The notes: generated by a model from the sequence alone, not told the origin. A stretch of DNA of 64,000 bases from Punctularia strigosozonata HHB-11173 SS5 (GCF_000264995.1 NW_006767440.1:1283863-1347862); one strand, 5' to 3'. Numbered from the stretch's first letter, positions 13,064 through 26,517 are shown. Translations and numbers: made by a program.

Positions 13064-13689
13064 TGCCCATGTATCGCGAAGGCGCCGGAACTGCTACCCG
13101 CGCGGATTGGCACATTCGATCACCATACTTTCTGGGTTCCCTATACTACCGGCCTGTAGTATCACGTAGGGCCAACGTCGATCATATATTTTCCGAGGGC
13201 ACCCAAGCACTCGCGGGCAGCGTTACCAGCGTATCCGTGCTCATTTCCCACGTCATGACGTCATGGAAATCTTACTGAAATGCTTTTCTCCGTCAAGTCT
13301 CGACGATCGTGTATCCGGCAAAGTCGGCCAGGCCCATCTACTCGGATTTCGCCACGAATATCCGCATCCCCCTTTATATTGTTTGGCTTGAGCATCTTGA
13401 CCGCAGGCGTTCTGATTGCTGCCAGAGCTTACTACGCCTGCGCAATTTGGTTACGGAGCGCTGAGCTACTGAGTTCATGCATTGCGCTCACGCTTTGGAG
13501 GCGATGGCGTCATTTCAAGATTCCCATGGTACGCGATGGAATCCTGCAGGAGAGAACGGTGTGGGTACTTACTTGCACTGTAAGCAGTCATCCAGTCGCC
13601 TAGACTTGACCCACATACTTATAAAGATCTCGTTCAGGATCGCCGCATTCTATCTTTCGCTTCTGATTCCGTCACATTCACCAACAAAC
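13064..13689. other. Spacer between TrpRS and first MDR reductase
   Basis: About 625 bp holding the TrpRS 3' UTR and the promoter of the reductase. A TATA box is annotated separately. No other gene is supported. Confidence 0.4.
13620..13626 (+). promoter_or_regulatory. TATA box of MDR reductase 1
   Basis: TATAAAG lies 64 bp before the ATG at 13690, at a plausible distance for a fungal TATA box with a short leader. The following bases are pyrimidine-rich. Confidence 0.5.
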
Positions 13690-14929
13690 ATGTCGTCAAA
13701 GATCCCTTCCACCATGCGCGCGGTGGTGAGCGCGGAGGGCAAATCAGTTACGGTCAAGGAGGTCCCGGTACCCAAGCTCGGCGAAGGCGAGATCCTCGTG
13801 AAGGTTGCCGCCGTCGCTCAGAACCCCACGGACTGGAAGCACGCCGAGTTCGTGCCTCCGGGGCGTATCCTCGGCGTCGACTTCGCTGGTACGATCGTGC
13901 AGGTCGGGCCGGGCGTACAGGGCTGGCAAATCGGCGAGCGTGTGGCCGGGTTCGAGCACGGTGGGCAGTGGGAGGATCGGGGCAGCTTCGCAGAGTATCT
14001 GAAAGCGCAGGCGGGCCTGGTATGGAAGATCCCCGAGGGTACCTCGTTTGAAGAAGCCTCAACGATGAACTGCGGGTAGGTGTAAACGTCGCTTGCGGAC
14101 GCTCAGCTGCTGATAAGCACTCGACACTCATCAGCCTTTGGACCGCTATCCAGGCGCTGTATCACCCCACGCGTCTCGGTTTGGTGGGCCATCCAGATAC
14201 AGTGCCAGGCCCCGATGCCCCATGGGTGCTCATCTACTCCGGTGCGACGTCCGTCGGCCAGTATGCTATCCAGCTTGCGCACGCTTCGGGATACCGTGTG
14301 GTCACCACCGCGTCTGCGACCAACTTTGAGTACGTCAAGTCGCTGGGCGCGGACGCTGCAGTCGACTACAACCACCCCGACGCCGCCGACAAGATCAAGG
14401 AGATCACCGGCGACTCCCTCTCGTTTGGCTTGGACACGTTCTCGACGGCACAGACACAGGAGACGGCTGTGAAGGCGTTCGGATCGAAGGGGGGCAAGCT
14501 CATCGTGATCCTTCCACCGCAAGAGAGCGCCAGGGCATTACGACCAGACGTAGAGATCAAGGGCGAGTTTTATCTTTACTGCGATCGCCTTGCATGGCGT
14601 GCTGAACCCGCCTCTAGGCACCCTGCTCTATACGGTGCTAGGCCGCGCATTCGCTCGTCCGAACGGCGTCGAAACGCCCGCAGCGCCTGAGGATCGCGAT
14701 CACATGTCGAGCTGGATGCCGAAGATAACAGAAATGGTGAGCACCCGTCCTTTTCCTCGGAGGAGGTGATCCGTGCTCAGCTCACATATCCTTCTAGGTT
14801 GGCTCTGGTAAGATCAAGGCCAATCCGGTCAAGATTTGGCCAGGAGGGTTGGACGCAATCAAGGACGGGTTCGAGTACATGAAAGCGGGAAAGGTCCGCG
14901 CGGAGAAGATTGTCTATCAGATTTTATGA
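13690..14929 (+). CDS. MDR-superfamily enoyl reductase/alcohol dehydrogenase-like, copy 1
   Basis: A 354-residue NAD(P)H-dependent oxidoreductase of the medium-chain dehydrogenase/reductase superfamily, in the ToxD/trans-enoyl-reductase-like branch common in fungi. Exons: 13690-14075, 14135-14562, 14618-14736, 14798-14929. The GroES-like half has GEILVKVAAVAQNPTDWKH and GVDFAGTIVQVG. The Rossmann half has SGATSVGQYAIQLA and YRVVTTAS. The catalytic-zinc ligands of classical alcohol dehydrogenases are absent, so it is probably a zinc-free quinone or enoyl reductase; the substrate is unknown. The second intron (14563-14617) starts GCGAGT and ends CTAG, a GC-AG intron; the sister gene has GT at the same place. 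It is a tandem duplicate of 15374-16591 with identical intron positions and phases. Confidence 0.88.
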
Positions 14930-15373
14930 ATGCTGGATCCTGTCGGCCTCCAACCAGCAATGTATCAAACACATTTCGCGCAGTACGCGTGAGGCGTGGC
15001 GATTATATCCCTGTGGGCGTGCGTGAATTTGCATATGCAAAATTATCGATAGGCGGTCGACATATCGAAGTGCAGTTTCGTCCGACTTTCTGTAAACGTA
15101 TCGGTTCGTTACCATCCGAGTCGGAAACAGTCTCAAGATCTCCGCTCTTTCTGTAATCCGTGATTTTCGGATTCTCTGTGCCGATCTGGGCCGATACTCA
15201 CGGACGCGTTGTCGTGGGAGAAAGACCGGTTACTTACCCGGTTGGTCATCCGAGCTTCCCGACTACTTGGTCATCTTCAGATGTTCGCCAGATGACGTGA
15301 CCGAGTACATTTCAGCCTGTCGAGGCATGTTATCGTATGTTGAACATCCCCATTCAGCATAATTCCGGCTACG
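14930..15373. other. Spacer between the tandem reductases
   Basis: About 440 bp holding the 3' UTR of copy 1 and the promoter of copy 2. I see no TATA box as clear as that of copy 1 and no coding exon. Confidence 0.4.
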
Positions 15374-16591
15374 ATGCGCGCCCTTGTCATCCTCGAGGGC
15401 CATACCACGGCCGTGAAGGAAGTGCCGACCCCCAAACCCGACGCCGGCGAGATTTTGGTCAAGGTCGTCGCCGTCGCGCAGAACCCCACGGACTGGAAGC
15501 ATGTCGAGATGGTCACCGACGCCGGGGTCATAGTCGGCTGCGACTTCGCCGGCGATGTCGTGCAGCTGACCGAAGGCGTCAAAGGGTGGAAGGTCGGGGA
15601 CAGAGTCTCCGGCTTCGTCCACGGCTCGCAGTACCACGACAGAGGCTCCTTCGCGGAGTATCTCAAGGTCGATCATGAGCTCGCGTGGCATATTCCCGAT
15701 GGGGTTAGCTACGAAGAAGCTGCAACTGCGAACGTGGGGTGAGTCTAATTGTTCCTCGATATACTCTCGGGATAGGCCATGCTCAATCCCCGATCTCCCG
15801 AAGCTTCTTCACTGCTGTGCAGACCTTGTTCCACCCCAAGAACCTTGGGCTGGTCGGCTACCCGGACAAGGTCCCTGCCGAGAATGCGTCATGGGTCCTC
15901 GTCTTCTCCGGAGCGACGTCTGTCGGCCTGTATGCAATCCAGCTTTTGCATATTGTTGGTTATCGTGTCGTCACTACGACCTCGGCCAAGAACTTCGAGT
16001 TGGTCAAATCGCTTGGCGCCGACGTCGCAGTAGATTATCGAGACGCGGACGTCTCTAAGAAGATCCAAGACGCCACAGGCAATACTCTCTCGTTTGCCTT
16101 GGACACCATCGCGACGGCGGAGACGCAGGAAGCATCGGTCAAAGCCTTTGGTCCAGGGCCCGCCAAGCTGATCACGATCCAGCCGGTCCAAGACAGCGCT
16201 AAGGCGGTCCGGGACGATGTCGAGTTCAAGGGTGCGCGTCCTGTCTAGCGATCATAATTGTCAGACATCGTATACCAACGCTTCTCATAGCCACGCTTCT
16301 CTATACGGCGGCCGGTCGCGCCTTCAAGACCTCCTTCGGCTGGGAGTTGCCAGCTATCCCGGAAGATCGCCAGCAAGTCGCCGAATGGCTCCCGAAGATA
16401 ACGGAGCTGGTGAGCAGTGCCTTCTCATGGGCAAGCATCACAAGTGCTGACCAGTGACACAGTTCCAGCACGGCAAGGTCAAGCCCAACCCCGTCAAGTT
16501 TTGGCCGGGCGGTCTTGATGCGATCAAGGACGGATTTGAGTACATGAAGAGTGGCAAACTTAGCGCGGAAAAGATCGTATACCGGATTTGA
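15374..16591 (+). CDS. MDR-superfamily enoyl reductase/alcohol dehydrogenase-like, copy 2
   Basis: A 346-residue tandem paralogue of the preceding gene. Exons: 15374-15738, 15804-16231, 16291-16409, 16463-16591. The second exon (428 nt) and third exon (119 nt) have exactly the same lengths as in copy 1. Landmarks: GEILVKVVAVAQNPTDWKH, GCDFAGDVVQL, then SGATSVGLYAIQLL and YRVVTTTSAKNFE in the nucleotide-binding half, and KFWPGGLDAIKDGFEYM near the C-terminus. It starts directly at MRALVILEG, without the short MSSKIPST extension of copy 1. It probably uses NADPH to reduce a small unsaturated or quinone substrate; the real substrate is not known. It converges on ABC transporter 2, with 190 bp between the stop codons. 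Confidence 0.88.
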
Positions 16592-16781
16592 GTGAAGGTT
16601 CTGCGATGCTCAGCGTAACGACAGTTCGCTACGACAGTGCTGCGAAGTTGGCCTACAGATAACAGCAATGTATGTAACACTACACAATCTGAGATTTACC
16701 GGACGATCGTATGCCTGAAGTACCACGATGCCCTGGATGCCTTGACCAAACCTCGCACGCGCATTCCTAGGTGTCACGCCA

Positions 16782-19700
16782 TCACTTTATCATCCCGTAC
16801 AATGTCTCGCGATCGTGCGAGTTCTCGACAAGGTCGTAGAAGAGGCCTTTCTTCTCTGCCAGCAACTGCTTTGGAGAACCAAACTCGATGAGTCGGCCAG
16901 CATCGAGGACCATCTGGGTAAACAGTTCGTTAACACCGCAACGCAGCATGGGGGTACGAGCAGCTTACAATTTTGTCGTAGTCCATGATTGTTCGCAACC
17001 GATGAGCAATGGTTATCAGAGTAACGTCGCCTTTGAGGGTGTTACGGATGGATTCTTGGATGGCCGCGTCTGTTTCGTAATCTGTAGGGCCGGATTAGCT
17101 GGCTCCAGAAAGTGTATATCCCCCGTCATACCTATCGCAGCCGTAGCTAGGGTTCAAGGCTCTTAATTAGAGCAAGTCTCGCACATCGCTTGCAGAGGGA
17201 GTCTCACCTTCGTCCATGATAACGAGTTTGGTTCCGCGAACATGGGCCCGAGCCAAAGCGATTATCTGTGATGGTTGAGTCAGGTGTCCGATGACCTCTG
17301 ATATACCAAACATACCTGGCGTTGCCCATGGGAGACGTTTGCACCTCCCGCGGCCACCTCGCTACATAGCCTTTGGTCAGAATTTCTTCCGTTAAAAAAA
17401 GTATACTAACGAGTCGAGCGTTAGTGCTGCCGGATCACCCTCCCTTTGTATTCGGGACAACCCCGCAGCGCGCAAAGCCTCAATCAAAGTGGTATCGTCG
17501 TTCTCCCCGAACGGGTCTAAGTTCTCGCGTAATGTGCCCGCCAGGAGATCCGGATGTTGGGGTATAAGCGTGATGTTGGACCGGAGTTTGTCCAGGTTGA
17601 TCTTGTGGATTTCGATACCATCATAAAACACCTCGCCGCTGGTGACGATGGCGCGCAATAAAGCTAAAGCGATCGTGGACTTTCCAGCGCCGGTCCTTCC
17701 GACCACACCGACCCTCTCCCCGGAACGAATGTCGAAGCTCAGGTCTTTCAGCACGTCGGTGGAATCTGAATTATTAAAGGCGGTTTAAGTGGAAAGCGAT
17801 GTACACATCTGGGTTTGCTCACCGCGAGAGTATCTGGCGGAAAGTCCAGAGACGTGCAAAGAGCCACTGGCGGGCCAGTACGCCGGAGGAATGCCATCGT
17901 CAGAGGAAGGAGGCTCGTGGTCGATGTCAATGAAGTCGCGGATTCTTTCAAGGCTGCGAACGATTGTGAGCAGTCGAACGTGCAAAGCAGACAACGACGT
18001 GCCTGTTGACTATCAACGTCGAGGTCAGTGACAATCTAACATCCACTCGGTAGGGTATCCACTCACATTCCACCTCAGCCATGTTGATCGTACGGGCAAA
18101 CCAGAAGACTTCCACGGCGAACGCCAAGACTTGATTCAGAGCGAATCCTGCACTGGCAACGTCAATGACCTTTCCGTATACGATGCCCGCAGCGACAACA
18201 GCGGAGAAAACGGAGCCAATGGCATCAATGCGAACATCAACCCAACTGCAGAGGAGATTGGGTCAACAAATCGAAGCGTTTTCTCCGTATTCCACTCACC
18301 GATTCACACTGTATAAGTTCCGCGAGAGTCTCGTATAATTGTCGATGCGGATCATGAGCAGCCGAGTGAACTGCTCCTGTGCATTGTAGGCTCGGATGGA
18401 TGCTAGTGCAAGGGAAGTCACGATACTGGTTCCATTGATAGGCATGGAAACTCACGTAGTCCTTCCAGTGCAGCATCAAAGAGACTCAACACTGGTGATC
18501 GAGCGACGCTCTGCTCTCGTTTGATGACTTGAACGGAATTCTCATTAAGTAACGCGCCAGGAGGAAGTGCTGGTGATACCAACCTCTCTGACCCTTGACC
18601 CAAATTCGTCCAACACCCATCGCAGATACTATAACGAAGAGACCGGCCACGGCCGCACGCCATCCCACGATGTACGTGATAGCAACAAACATCAGCACAA
18701 TATTCGTCCCGATACTGATTTGCCAGGAGAAAATTGAGCCAATCATCTGATCGATAGAGCTGAGATCCTGTGCAGTGCCGTATCCTCAATATTTGATCGC
18801 ATATATATAGAATACCATACCTTCGTGAACCGAGTGATGACACGCGCGTTCGGAACGGTATCCAGCCAGCTGGTATGTCATTGAGCATCGCTCATGTGCG
18901 GTCAAGATAGTAGAGCATACCGGAAGGTGGAGCTCAGAACGGACGCCACCAGAGAGCGGTGGATTCTCCGTGACGCTCGAATACCCCCGTAAATCCACAA
19001 GGCGTCCCCTGTCGCGCCGAAGAAGAGGGATGCAAAAACGACCCCTGCATAACCCGCAAGGTACCTGTAGCCGATGAATGATCGAGCAGAGCTGCAGCAA
19101 CTTTATGTGCTCACAGCTTATCTGGTACTTGATCCGCAGGGCGAACTTCGTATTGGCTTGCCCACAATCCGAGGAAGAACGGCTGGTAGATGTAGAACCC
19201 GGATTTTCCCAACGCCGTGATAACTCTTGCGATCCAGAAGAAGGTTCCACCGAGGTTTCCCAAATAGAGCATGATGGCGCTCAAGCCAACCTGCCCATGC
19301 GATACCTCTTCAGTGACAACCAACTTCCCCGCTATGCTTTGATCTTCCCCTCCTTCCGATACATCTGGTTTTTCGTCGACTGCCTCTGCCTTCTGAACCA
19401 GCTTCTGAGACTTCAGAAGCTCTGCACGGAGGGAAGCGTCATGCTCGACAGCACTCTCCAGGGAGCGTTCCTCGGCCACGACGCCATTGTTGATACGGAT
19501 AACCTTCTTCGCCAGAGATTGTGTCAAAGCCAAGTTGTGTGTGACGAAGAGGACTGTCCGATCACGAAGAAGGACGCCCTTCAAACATTTCTCGACAACC
19601 CATTTACCCGTATGTACGTCAAGGGCTGCTAGGATATCGTCCAGTAGGAGGATCTTCGCTTTCGAATATATGGCTCGAGCTAGAGTAATCCTAGCCTAGA

Positions 19701-22700
19701 AATGCCAGTTGAGCTCCGGATGAACATTCTGAGGAGGTGAACGAACCTTTTGACCGCCACTAACAGGGCGGAAGGAAGAGTCAGTAACATAGATTGCCAC
19801 GTACAACCTCGGATGTTACCTCAAGTTCAAGCCCTGCACCGTTCGTGTCAGCATGCACGAGACAGTGATAACGACTCGTTCTACCTTTTCGCCCACTTCA
19901 GTGAGGTCACCGCCCGCAAACATCGCCAGATCTTGCTTGAGGGCACATTGTTCGAGCACTGCAACCATCTTCAGCAGGTAGGCGCACAACTTGCGCGGCC
20001 CGTGGCGTACCCTGATTATACCTGTCCTGGTCGAGAGGCGAACCGAAGATAATATTCTCCTATATCCACATGAGCACATGGGATATACAAAACCGCAAGG
20101 AACTTACTCGGATCGTGTCGTTCAAGATCCACGTTTCCTGTGCGGCGTAGGCCACTCCCCCATCACGCGACAGATGATACCAAGAGCGAGGCCCATCGGG
20201 GTGGTAGTTCATTTCCCCTGCCTTTCGGTGAGCAGACATGGGAAGGTAGATTCATCGCACATACCGAGAAGGGCGAGCAGGAGTGAGGTCTTCCCGCTTC
20301 CCGTCGGACCAACTATGAGGTTGATAGTGCCGGAGTCGAAGACGACCTCCTCCTTGACAATCAGCTTGAACCCTCGCTTCCTCGGATTTCCATCGGTCGC
20401 GCTGATCCCGTTCCATGTGAAGGTGGCATTGCTGATTCCCACGACTTCGTTTGCAGGCTGGGTAGCTTCAGCCAGGGACGACGAAGAAGGAGGCGAAAGT
20501 AGGTCCGTCTAAAATGGTAAATTCAATGGATAACGTGGTCTTGAGACTCGATAATGTATATACTTCGTGAAGGAACTCGTTGAGACGATCAAGAGAAACC
20601 TTTCCTGCAATGCCATTCAACAAAGGCCAAAGATCCAGCCGATAGATGCGCCTACCATTCATGATCAATGGAAGGATGCCCATCAGATTCCATATCTGAC
20701 CGCTCAAGATGCTGAACACGGCAATGAAAGTGAACACCAGCGATGGTGCGAGGTCTTGTTTCATGACCAACACCTGGGCAGGTTTCTCAGAAGTCAGGCA
20801 GATCGTACGTTGACGAGAACTCACGTAGGTCCCGAAGATAGCCATCACCTGAAGCAGCGGCAGGAACTATGCGCCGAAGGAGCATATCAGTAAAACAAGA
20901 AAGCGAATACGAGTCGCATACGCACGTTCTATGGGCGGCAAAAGATAGAACTAATTAGTCAACGACGATGGCAACCATGGTACAACATTTCACGCACGCC
21001 GATGAAGTAGTCGATCAAACCAAGCAAACGACCGAAGCGAATCCAGCCCAATTCCTGCTCCCGGACGTCGTCGATCTTCCGCTCCGACCTGTCTTCCCAA
21101 GCAAACAACTTGATCATCCTAAGCACGCTCATCGCTGTCGAGCGTCAGCATGTTTTCGCCGTAGAGGCGTCAGAACGCGCTCACTTTGCGTAACAACCTG
21201 TACGCGTCGGTCGGACGCAGACATCTTCTCGCGCTGGGATCGTATGTGCACCTTCGCCACCCAAGTAGGCACGGGTAAGGTCAATACTAGCACAGCGGCG
21301 CCAACAAGCGCGCTGGTGCGTTCATGTTGATCATTGCTCGTATACGAACGGCGAGAAAACTGACCTCGACCCGAGTAGCCGATAAAGATATATCGTGCTG
21401 CCGATGAGAGGCAAGGCAGACCGCACTGCAAGGAATACGATTCATGAGAGGTCTTTGAACAGAACGCCGGCGGCGCGGGTGCTGTACTCACAGAGTAACA
21501 TGAAATCGGCGCCACCTGCCATGTTGCTGAGATCGCTAGTGACCAGATTGTTGATCCTTCCAGCGAGCTGCTTTCCTGCTTCATCGTGTTGTTTGACGGT
21601 GCGCGATGCCGCATCGGCATCGACGAGTTCATTATCCGCAGCTTCGATCACCTCTTCGCCAACGGTGGTCACATCGTCGGAATCTGCCAGGATCGATGCT
21701 GCCGTCACGGTACTTTCGGACTCGCTCGCGGCTTCCGAGGTTTCGTCGGAGGATAGAACCTTTACATGTCCAGATTTGGCACCCACGCCCGCGCTCAGGC
21801 GCAACCTCAGGGAGTTCTGGAAAACGAGCTGGGTGATGATTGCCTCTGCCCGGGTGACGGTCCTCTGCGAGTAATGGAGATACCACTCCATGCAGAATGA
21901 GCGAACGAGGGGTCCGAGCGCGACCCACACGATCCAGACCCAAGGACGAATAGTCGCGTTCGAGCGTGCATCCCCGTTTTCGAGGTATTCGAGGAGGTTC
22001 TGAATACCAATCGGCGCTAAGAACATGGAGGCGGCGAGAACCAGGTTGAGGAAGAACATCTTGATATAGTCCCATTCTGTGAGGATGAGAGGGGTCAACC
22101 TCAAAGCTTGAAAGCAAAGGGGAGTGTGTTACTAAAAATCTCCATGAGGCTCCAGAAAACGTGGCGCTTGCTCTTCGATTGCAGGGGATCAATTTTCTAT
22201 GATGTTCCCCTTAGCCAATGTCTCTCACATCGTGTACACGCTCTTACCGGAAGGCCCTTCGCAGAAAGCAGCTCCGCAGCGTCCCCCTGTTGTAGCGGAA
22301 GAAGTTTCTCGAGGGGAAGATCGTCGTGACGGGACGCATATAGAACGATACCGTCCATATAGCCCCATGTCAAGAGCGACCAGAGAGACGCACGCCGTAA
22401 GGGGTCCTGAGGCAGATATGAGCATGCAGTTCAATTACCAACGATCCATACGGCAGACATACTGAAGAAGAATCTCCGGGAAGTGCCAGTGGGATAAACA
22501 CGCCCAGGAAGAACAGTACGATTAGACGCCCGAGTGCAGGGAATGCAGGCAAGGATCCATCAACAAGCACCAATTGGGACCCGTCTGCATACGCGTAAAC
22601 CAGAAATGCTGCTAGGTAAAGTGCGCTAACATGCAACTCGACAGCTCGTTTCAATCCGTGCACTCCGGCCAACGATCCGAGTGCAAGGAGTGCAGCGTAG

Positions 22701-23049
22701 ACCTAAGGGATTTATCAGCTCATGAAACCATTGTCAGGGACAAGTTCCAACGCACGTAGAAAGCACACGTCTCGACCCGGACCATCAACGGAAGTCGCCT
22801 CCCGTACAAGCTTGAAAACGCGAACGCGACGAGGTAGAGGCCGCCGATCGCCCGTAACACCTTCAGGACCAACCTGACGCGTGGCGTCCCATTCAAAGGT
22901 GCATCCGAGGGTCTAGTGTGCGACTCCGAGGGCTTGGGGAACAAGGTGGACGTGATAACGAGATGAATAGCGGAGAGCGCCGCCAGGCCGCACGGAACCA
23001 GCAACAGATACGCGAGATACGCGTCCGACATGGTTTCACTGCTGAACAT
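16782..23049 (-). CDS. ABC transporter, ABCC/MRP (Yor1-like) subfamily, copy 2
   Basis: The second complete ABCC exporter; ATG at 23049, stop at 16782-16784, about 30 exons. It has the same plan as copy 1: TMD0 ([15 protein letters not shown]), TMD1 with an acidic insert near 21600-21780, NBD1 (Walker [10 protein letters not shown] near 20310, signature LSGGQK split over microexons 19820-19833 and 19747-19759, Walker B ILLLDD), TMD2, NBD2 (Walker A GRTGAGKS near 17690, signature VSHGQRQ, Walker B VIMDEA completed by microexon 17132-17146). The C-terminus reads RETLYGMIK. It should export organic anions or xenobiotics with ATP; which ones cannot be inferred. Intron positions match copy 1, so the duplication is later than the intron gains. 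It is divergent from an F-box gene and convergent with reductase copy 2. Confidence 0.86.
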
Positions 23050-23525
23050 GGTCGAGAGCGAATTGCAGTACGCTCAAGTATGGGAACCGGGGATGAATCC
23101 TGTGAGCATGGATTCAAGGTTTCCGACGGAAGTTAAGGCAACTCGGGCCCGGGGCGAATCCTTGGATGAGTCCTGGCCGTCCGCGTGGATCACTCGCGAT
23201 CAACACGGACCTGGAACGACTCACTAAGCAACTTCTCAGGCCGGCCTGGTAAGTAGTTCAGTTGATGCTCGGGTACATATTCCTGCATGTTCGTTGCTCA
23301 TGAGTTGCAGGTATGCGCCTTCGATAGTCCAACGCCAAGCGCAGGGCTCCTGGGCCAGACGGAAGAAGAGACAACACCGCCACTTGCCTAATACGGCAGG
23401 TCGACGTGCTTAAACCTGACGTGGACGACCAGCCATCCTTGTGAGTGAGTGAGTTTTCGAGAGCCATCCGGAACTGCGATTCTCATATCGATTTTTTTTT
23501 GGCTAGTAGCAGAGAGGCTTCATCA
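23050..23525. promoter_or_regulatory. Divergent intergenic region, ABC transporter 2 / F-box gene
   Basis: About 475 bp between two start codons pointing away from each other, so it should hold both promoters. A T tract sits close upstream of the F-box start. No TATA box is clear. Confidence 0.4.
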
Positions 23526-24716
23526 ATGATGCAGGGAACAATCATCTCTCGTTTTCCCCTCGAGCTCTATGACAGGATCCTCGATTACCTCCACGACGAC
23601 GCGTCGGCTTTAGGAATCTGTGCCCTCGTTTGCCGGGCATGGATACCGACCGCGCGGTTTCACGGCCTTGACGATCTAACGCTCACCAGAAATAACCACA
23701 GGCTCGTGTGCGGAGAAACCTCATCCATCCTCCCGTTCGTACGTACTCTGCGCATCACAGAGGACCCGGCGCATCCGTGGCTGGACGCGGCCTTGCCCAA
23801 AATGCAGTTCGGAGAGTTTCCCTCCCTCACCACCCTGCACATAGAGGACTTCTCAAGACATATGTCCATCGAATCGCTCCGTATTTTGTGTTTGCTATGC
23901 AAGCGCCTGGCGTATCTAAAGATTCACGTCTTGTCGGCCGAATCTCTCGCGCCGATGCTGGAACTTGTGTCCGCCGCACATTCGCTTCAAACCCTCTCGC
24001 TTTGCAGCTATGCATGTGGATACATTCCAGAAGCTGACATGGACTCGCCTCTATTAGGCGACCTCTGTCCAATTACGACCATACGGCTGTGTTCGACACT
24101 CTACCCCTATCTACAAAGCTTGCATCGCTCATACTCCCGGCTCTGTATCACGTCCCTCACGATTTGCGGGATCACTACACAACTTAACTCTGTCCTACCT
24201 GTTCTACAGACGCTGGGTGATACGCTCCAGCATCTCTCTATTACCTTCAGCCCATCCTGGCTTTATCTTAAGGATTTCCGGGGTGAGTTAACTCGCACTA
24301 GCTCGTCGCGATTCGCGGTTCACGCTGATAAAATATTTTAATCAGAACAGTTCCTTAAGGGTGGTTTAGGATGTCTCATTGCCCTACGCACATTGAATCT
24401 GCACGTCGATGCTCTCTACATCAACCCTCTGCTACGCACCATACGGTCAAATGCGCTTGAGAAGGTCACCATCTCCATGCGACCAACGATGCTTGACGCG
24501 CTCAACGTCAGCGAGCTCGTTAACATTTTCTCAACTCAGCCGTTTTCGTGCGTGCCTGCTCGACTAGAATTCCTGTCGTTGGGGAATGAGTTCGACGCTT
24601 CATCTTACGAATCGTTACTGCGCCGGGGAGCTGAGAGCTTGCGATGCTCAGAACGCTTGCGACTTGCTGGTCCGCAAGTAGTGGAATTGGCATGGATGAA
24701 TCCCTGGTTATGGTAG
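23526..24716 (+). CDS. F-box domain protein
   Basis: A 375-residue protein of two exons, 23526-24282 and 24346-24716, phase 1 across the intron (GTGAGT...ATCAG). Residues about 5-45 look like an F-box: ISRFPLELYDRILDYL, then LGICALVCRAWIPTARF. The rest contains leucine-rich segments such as FPSLTTLHIEDF and SLQTLSLCSYAC, as in the many F-box/LRR-like proteins of Agaricomycetes. Such proteins bind Skp1 through the F-box and present a target to an SCF ubiquitin ligase; the target is unknown. ATG 23526 was chosen because an F-box normally starts near the N-terminus. Confidence 0.75.
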
Positions 24717-25223
24717 GCGGTGCTTGGACGACCTGATAATGGCAACCTAAAGGAAAAGGATGTTAGGGAAAACCATTATAGAGATGCGCACAGACAGGCG
24801 TTCGAGAATCTAGAAAGGAAAAATCGCATCCTATGTTTTCTCCATATCAGATACTGGCAGATACACTCAGCACACTCACCACCGGCACCCAACATCGTAG
24901 GCGTTGCTTAATACAGTATTACTACATGTTCGCAATCAACACGTTTACTTATGTTATTTCTTTCTGAACCTCGTTCGCTTCCCTTATATTGTGAAGGAAC
25001 GCGAGGATGGCATGTGTCCACCGCGAGTGTCGCTGATAGGTTCTCATACGCAGGTGGCGAGTAGCTTCGTTCATCCTGTAAGTAAGCGGGTTAGTACCGG
25101 AGGCCAGGGCAGAGAAACTGTTTCGTCGACGTCACGAGCGTCTCGAAATAGCACAGCTTTCAAGTTCACCCAGAAAGCTGCGCGCACTTGTCGGAGTACT
25201 CTGCTTGTTCATTCACGACTGCG
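24717..25223. other. Spacer between F-box gene and M50B-like gene
   Basis: About 505 bp, partly AT-rich. It should hold a 3' UTR and a promoter. Nothing else is supported. Confidence 0.4.
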
Positions 25224-26517
25224 ATGCCTATACTCGAACACATATCCTCAACTGCCCGTTCTGCTTTGCTTGCGAGCGCCAACGTCACCGCTACGGAACT
25301 GTGGAACCATTCGCAAAATCATGCACGATACGGACATCCCCCCGGGCGCAACGCGGTCTACCTGCGCGATTTCGCGGACCAGATCAAGCCGAACCATACA
25401 CAACGGACGACGCTCATTGTCGCTGGCTGCTATGTCGGCGCGATCGCACTATTGTGGCATTTACCGTACTTGAACGCCATCAGTGAGTTAGCCTGTGCCA
25501 TCTATCACCATTCTGCCATGCCATATTGTCCTTCCTTCATCGAAGCTTGCTGATGCACTCTTACTCGATGCAACAGTATACCCCTTCAAGCTCCTCACTG
25601 TCGGATTTCACGAGATGTCGCACGCCTTCGTCGGCGTCCTCACCTGCGCGCGCATCCACTCCGTCCAGCTCGACCCGGACGAGGGCGGCGCGACCCGGAT
25701 GTCGGGAGGAATACCCTGGCTCACGCTCCCCGCTGGCTACCTCGGCTCGTCCTTCATCGGCGCCGCGCTCATCGCATGCGGGTTCAACACCAACGCGTCC
25801 AAGGTGGCGTGTCTCGTACTCGCGGTCTTCTGGCTATTCACCCTCTGGTGGGCACGGAAGAGCTGGGTGTGCGTATCCTGGGCCTTGGGATCCTGTCCGA
25901 GACTTACATATGTTTTCAGGACGTGGTGTACGATATTACTCATGGCCGGCCTCATCATTCTCTTTTGGTTCGTTGAAGGTGGCGTAGCTCTGCGGTAAGC
26001 TTGAACGCTCTGTTCAACGAGCCGAACTTATTCCGGGGCTAGCTTCTTCATCCTTTTCATCGGCGTGATGAGCACCATGTACGTTCTCTGGGACATCATC
26101 GACGACACCATCGAACGCAAAGTCAACGGCTCGGATGCATACGCGTTCTCCGAAATCTGCGGATGCTGCGGATCCCGAGGTAAGCTTCGCACATCCTCTC
26201 CGATTATGCACGATTCTCATCAGCGTGTCGCATGTCAGCCTGGGGAGTCCTATGGCTGCTACAAGCGTTCGTTATGTTCGCCATCGGCGTCATCGTCGGG
26301 CTCGTCGCATTCAAGGTTTGTTTACACACGCTTTTCACGTACAACCATCACCTAACAGCGCTGCCACTTCTTGCAGCAATCGGAAGCCCAACAACGTGCC
26401 GACTCCCACCACTTCCTGCCCGTTCCTACTTCTGGCGGCCTAGCCACCCAGCCTTCGATGTGGGCGTCCGCCGCCGCGGCCCTCGGTTCTCTCGCCCTCG
26501 CCGCGTTATTTTCATGA
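25224..26517 (+). CDS. Peptidase M50B-like membrane protein
   Basis: A 326-residue multi-pass membrane protein of six exons: 25224-25482, 25577-25868, 25920-25994, 26043-26179, 26239-26315, 26377-26517; all phases agree. The motif VGFHEMSHAF carries the HExxH zinc signature, followed by LDPDEGGATRM, as in the fungal/plant M50B-like family related to site-2 proteases. Membrane segments are visible near TLIVAGCYVGAIALL, LTLPAGYLGSSFIGAALI, LLMAGLIILFWF and WLLQAFVMFAIGVIVGL. The C-terminal tail (ADSHHFLPVPTSGG) ends in another short hydrophobic segment. Whether it is an active intramembrane protease in this family is not established. The third splice junction was placed to keep frame (donor GTGCGT at 25869). 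Confidence 0.82.
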
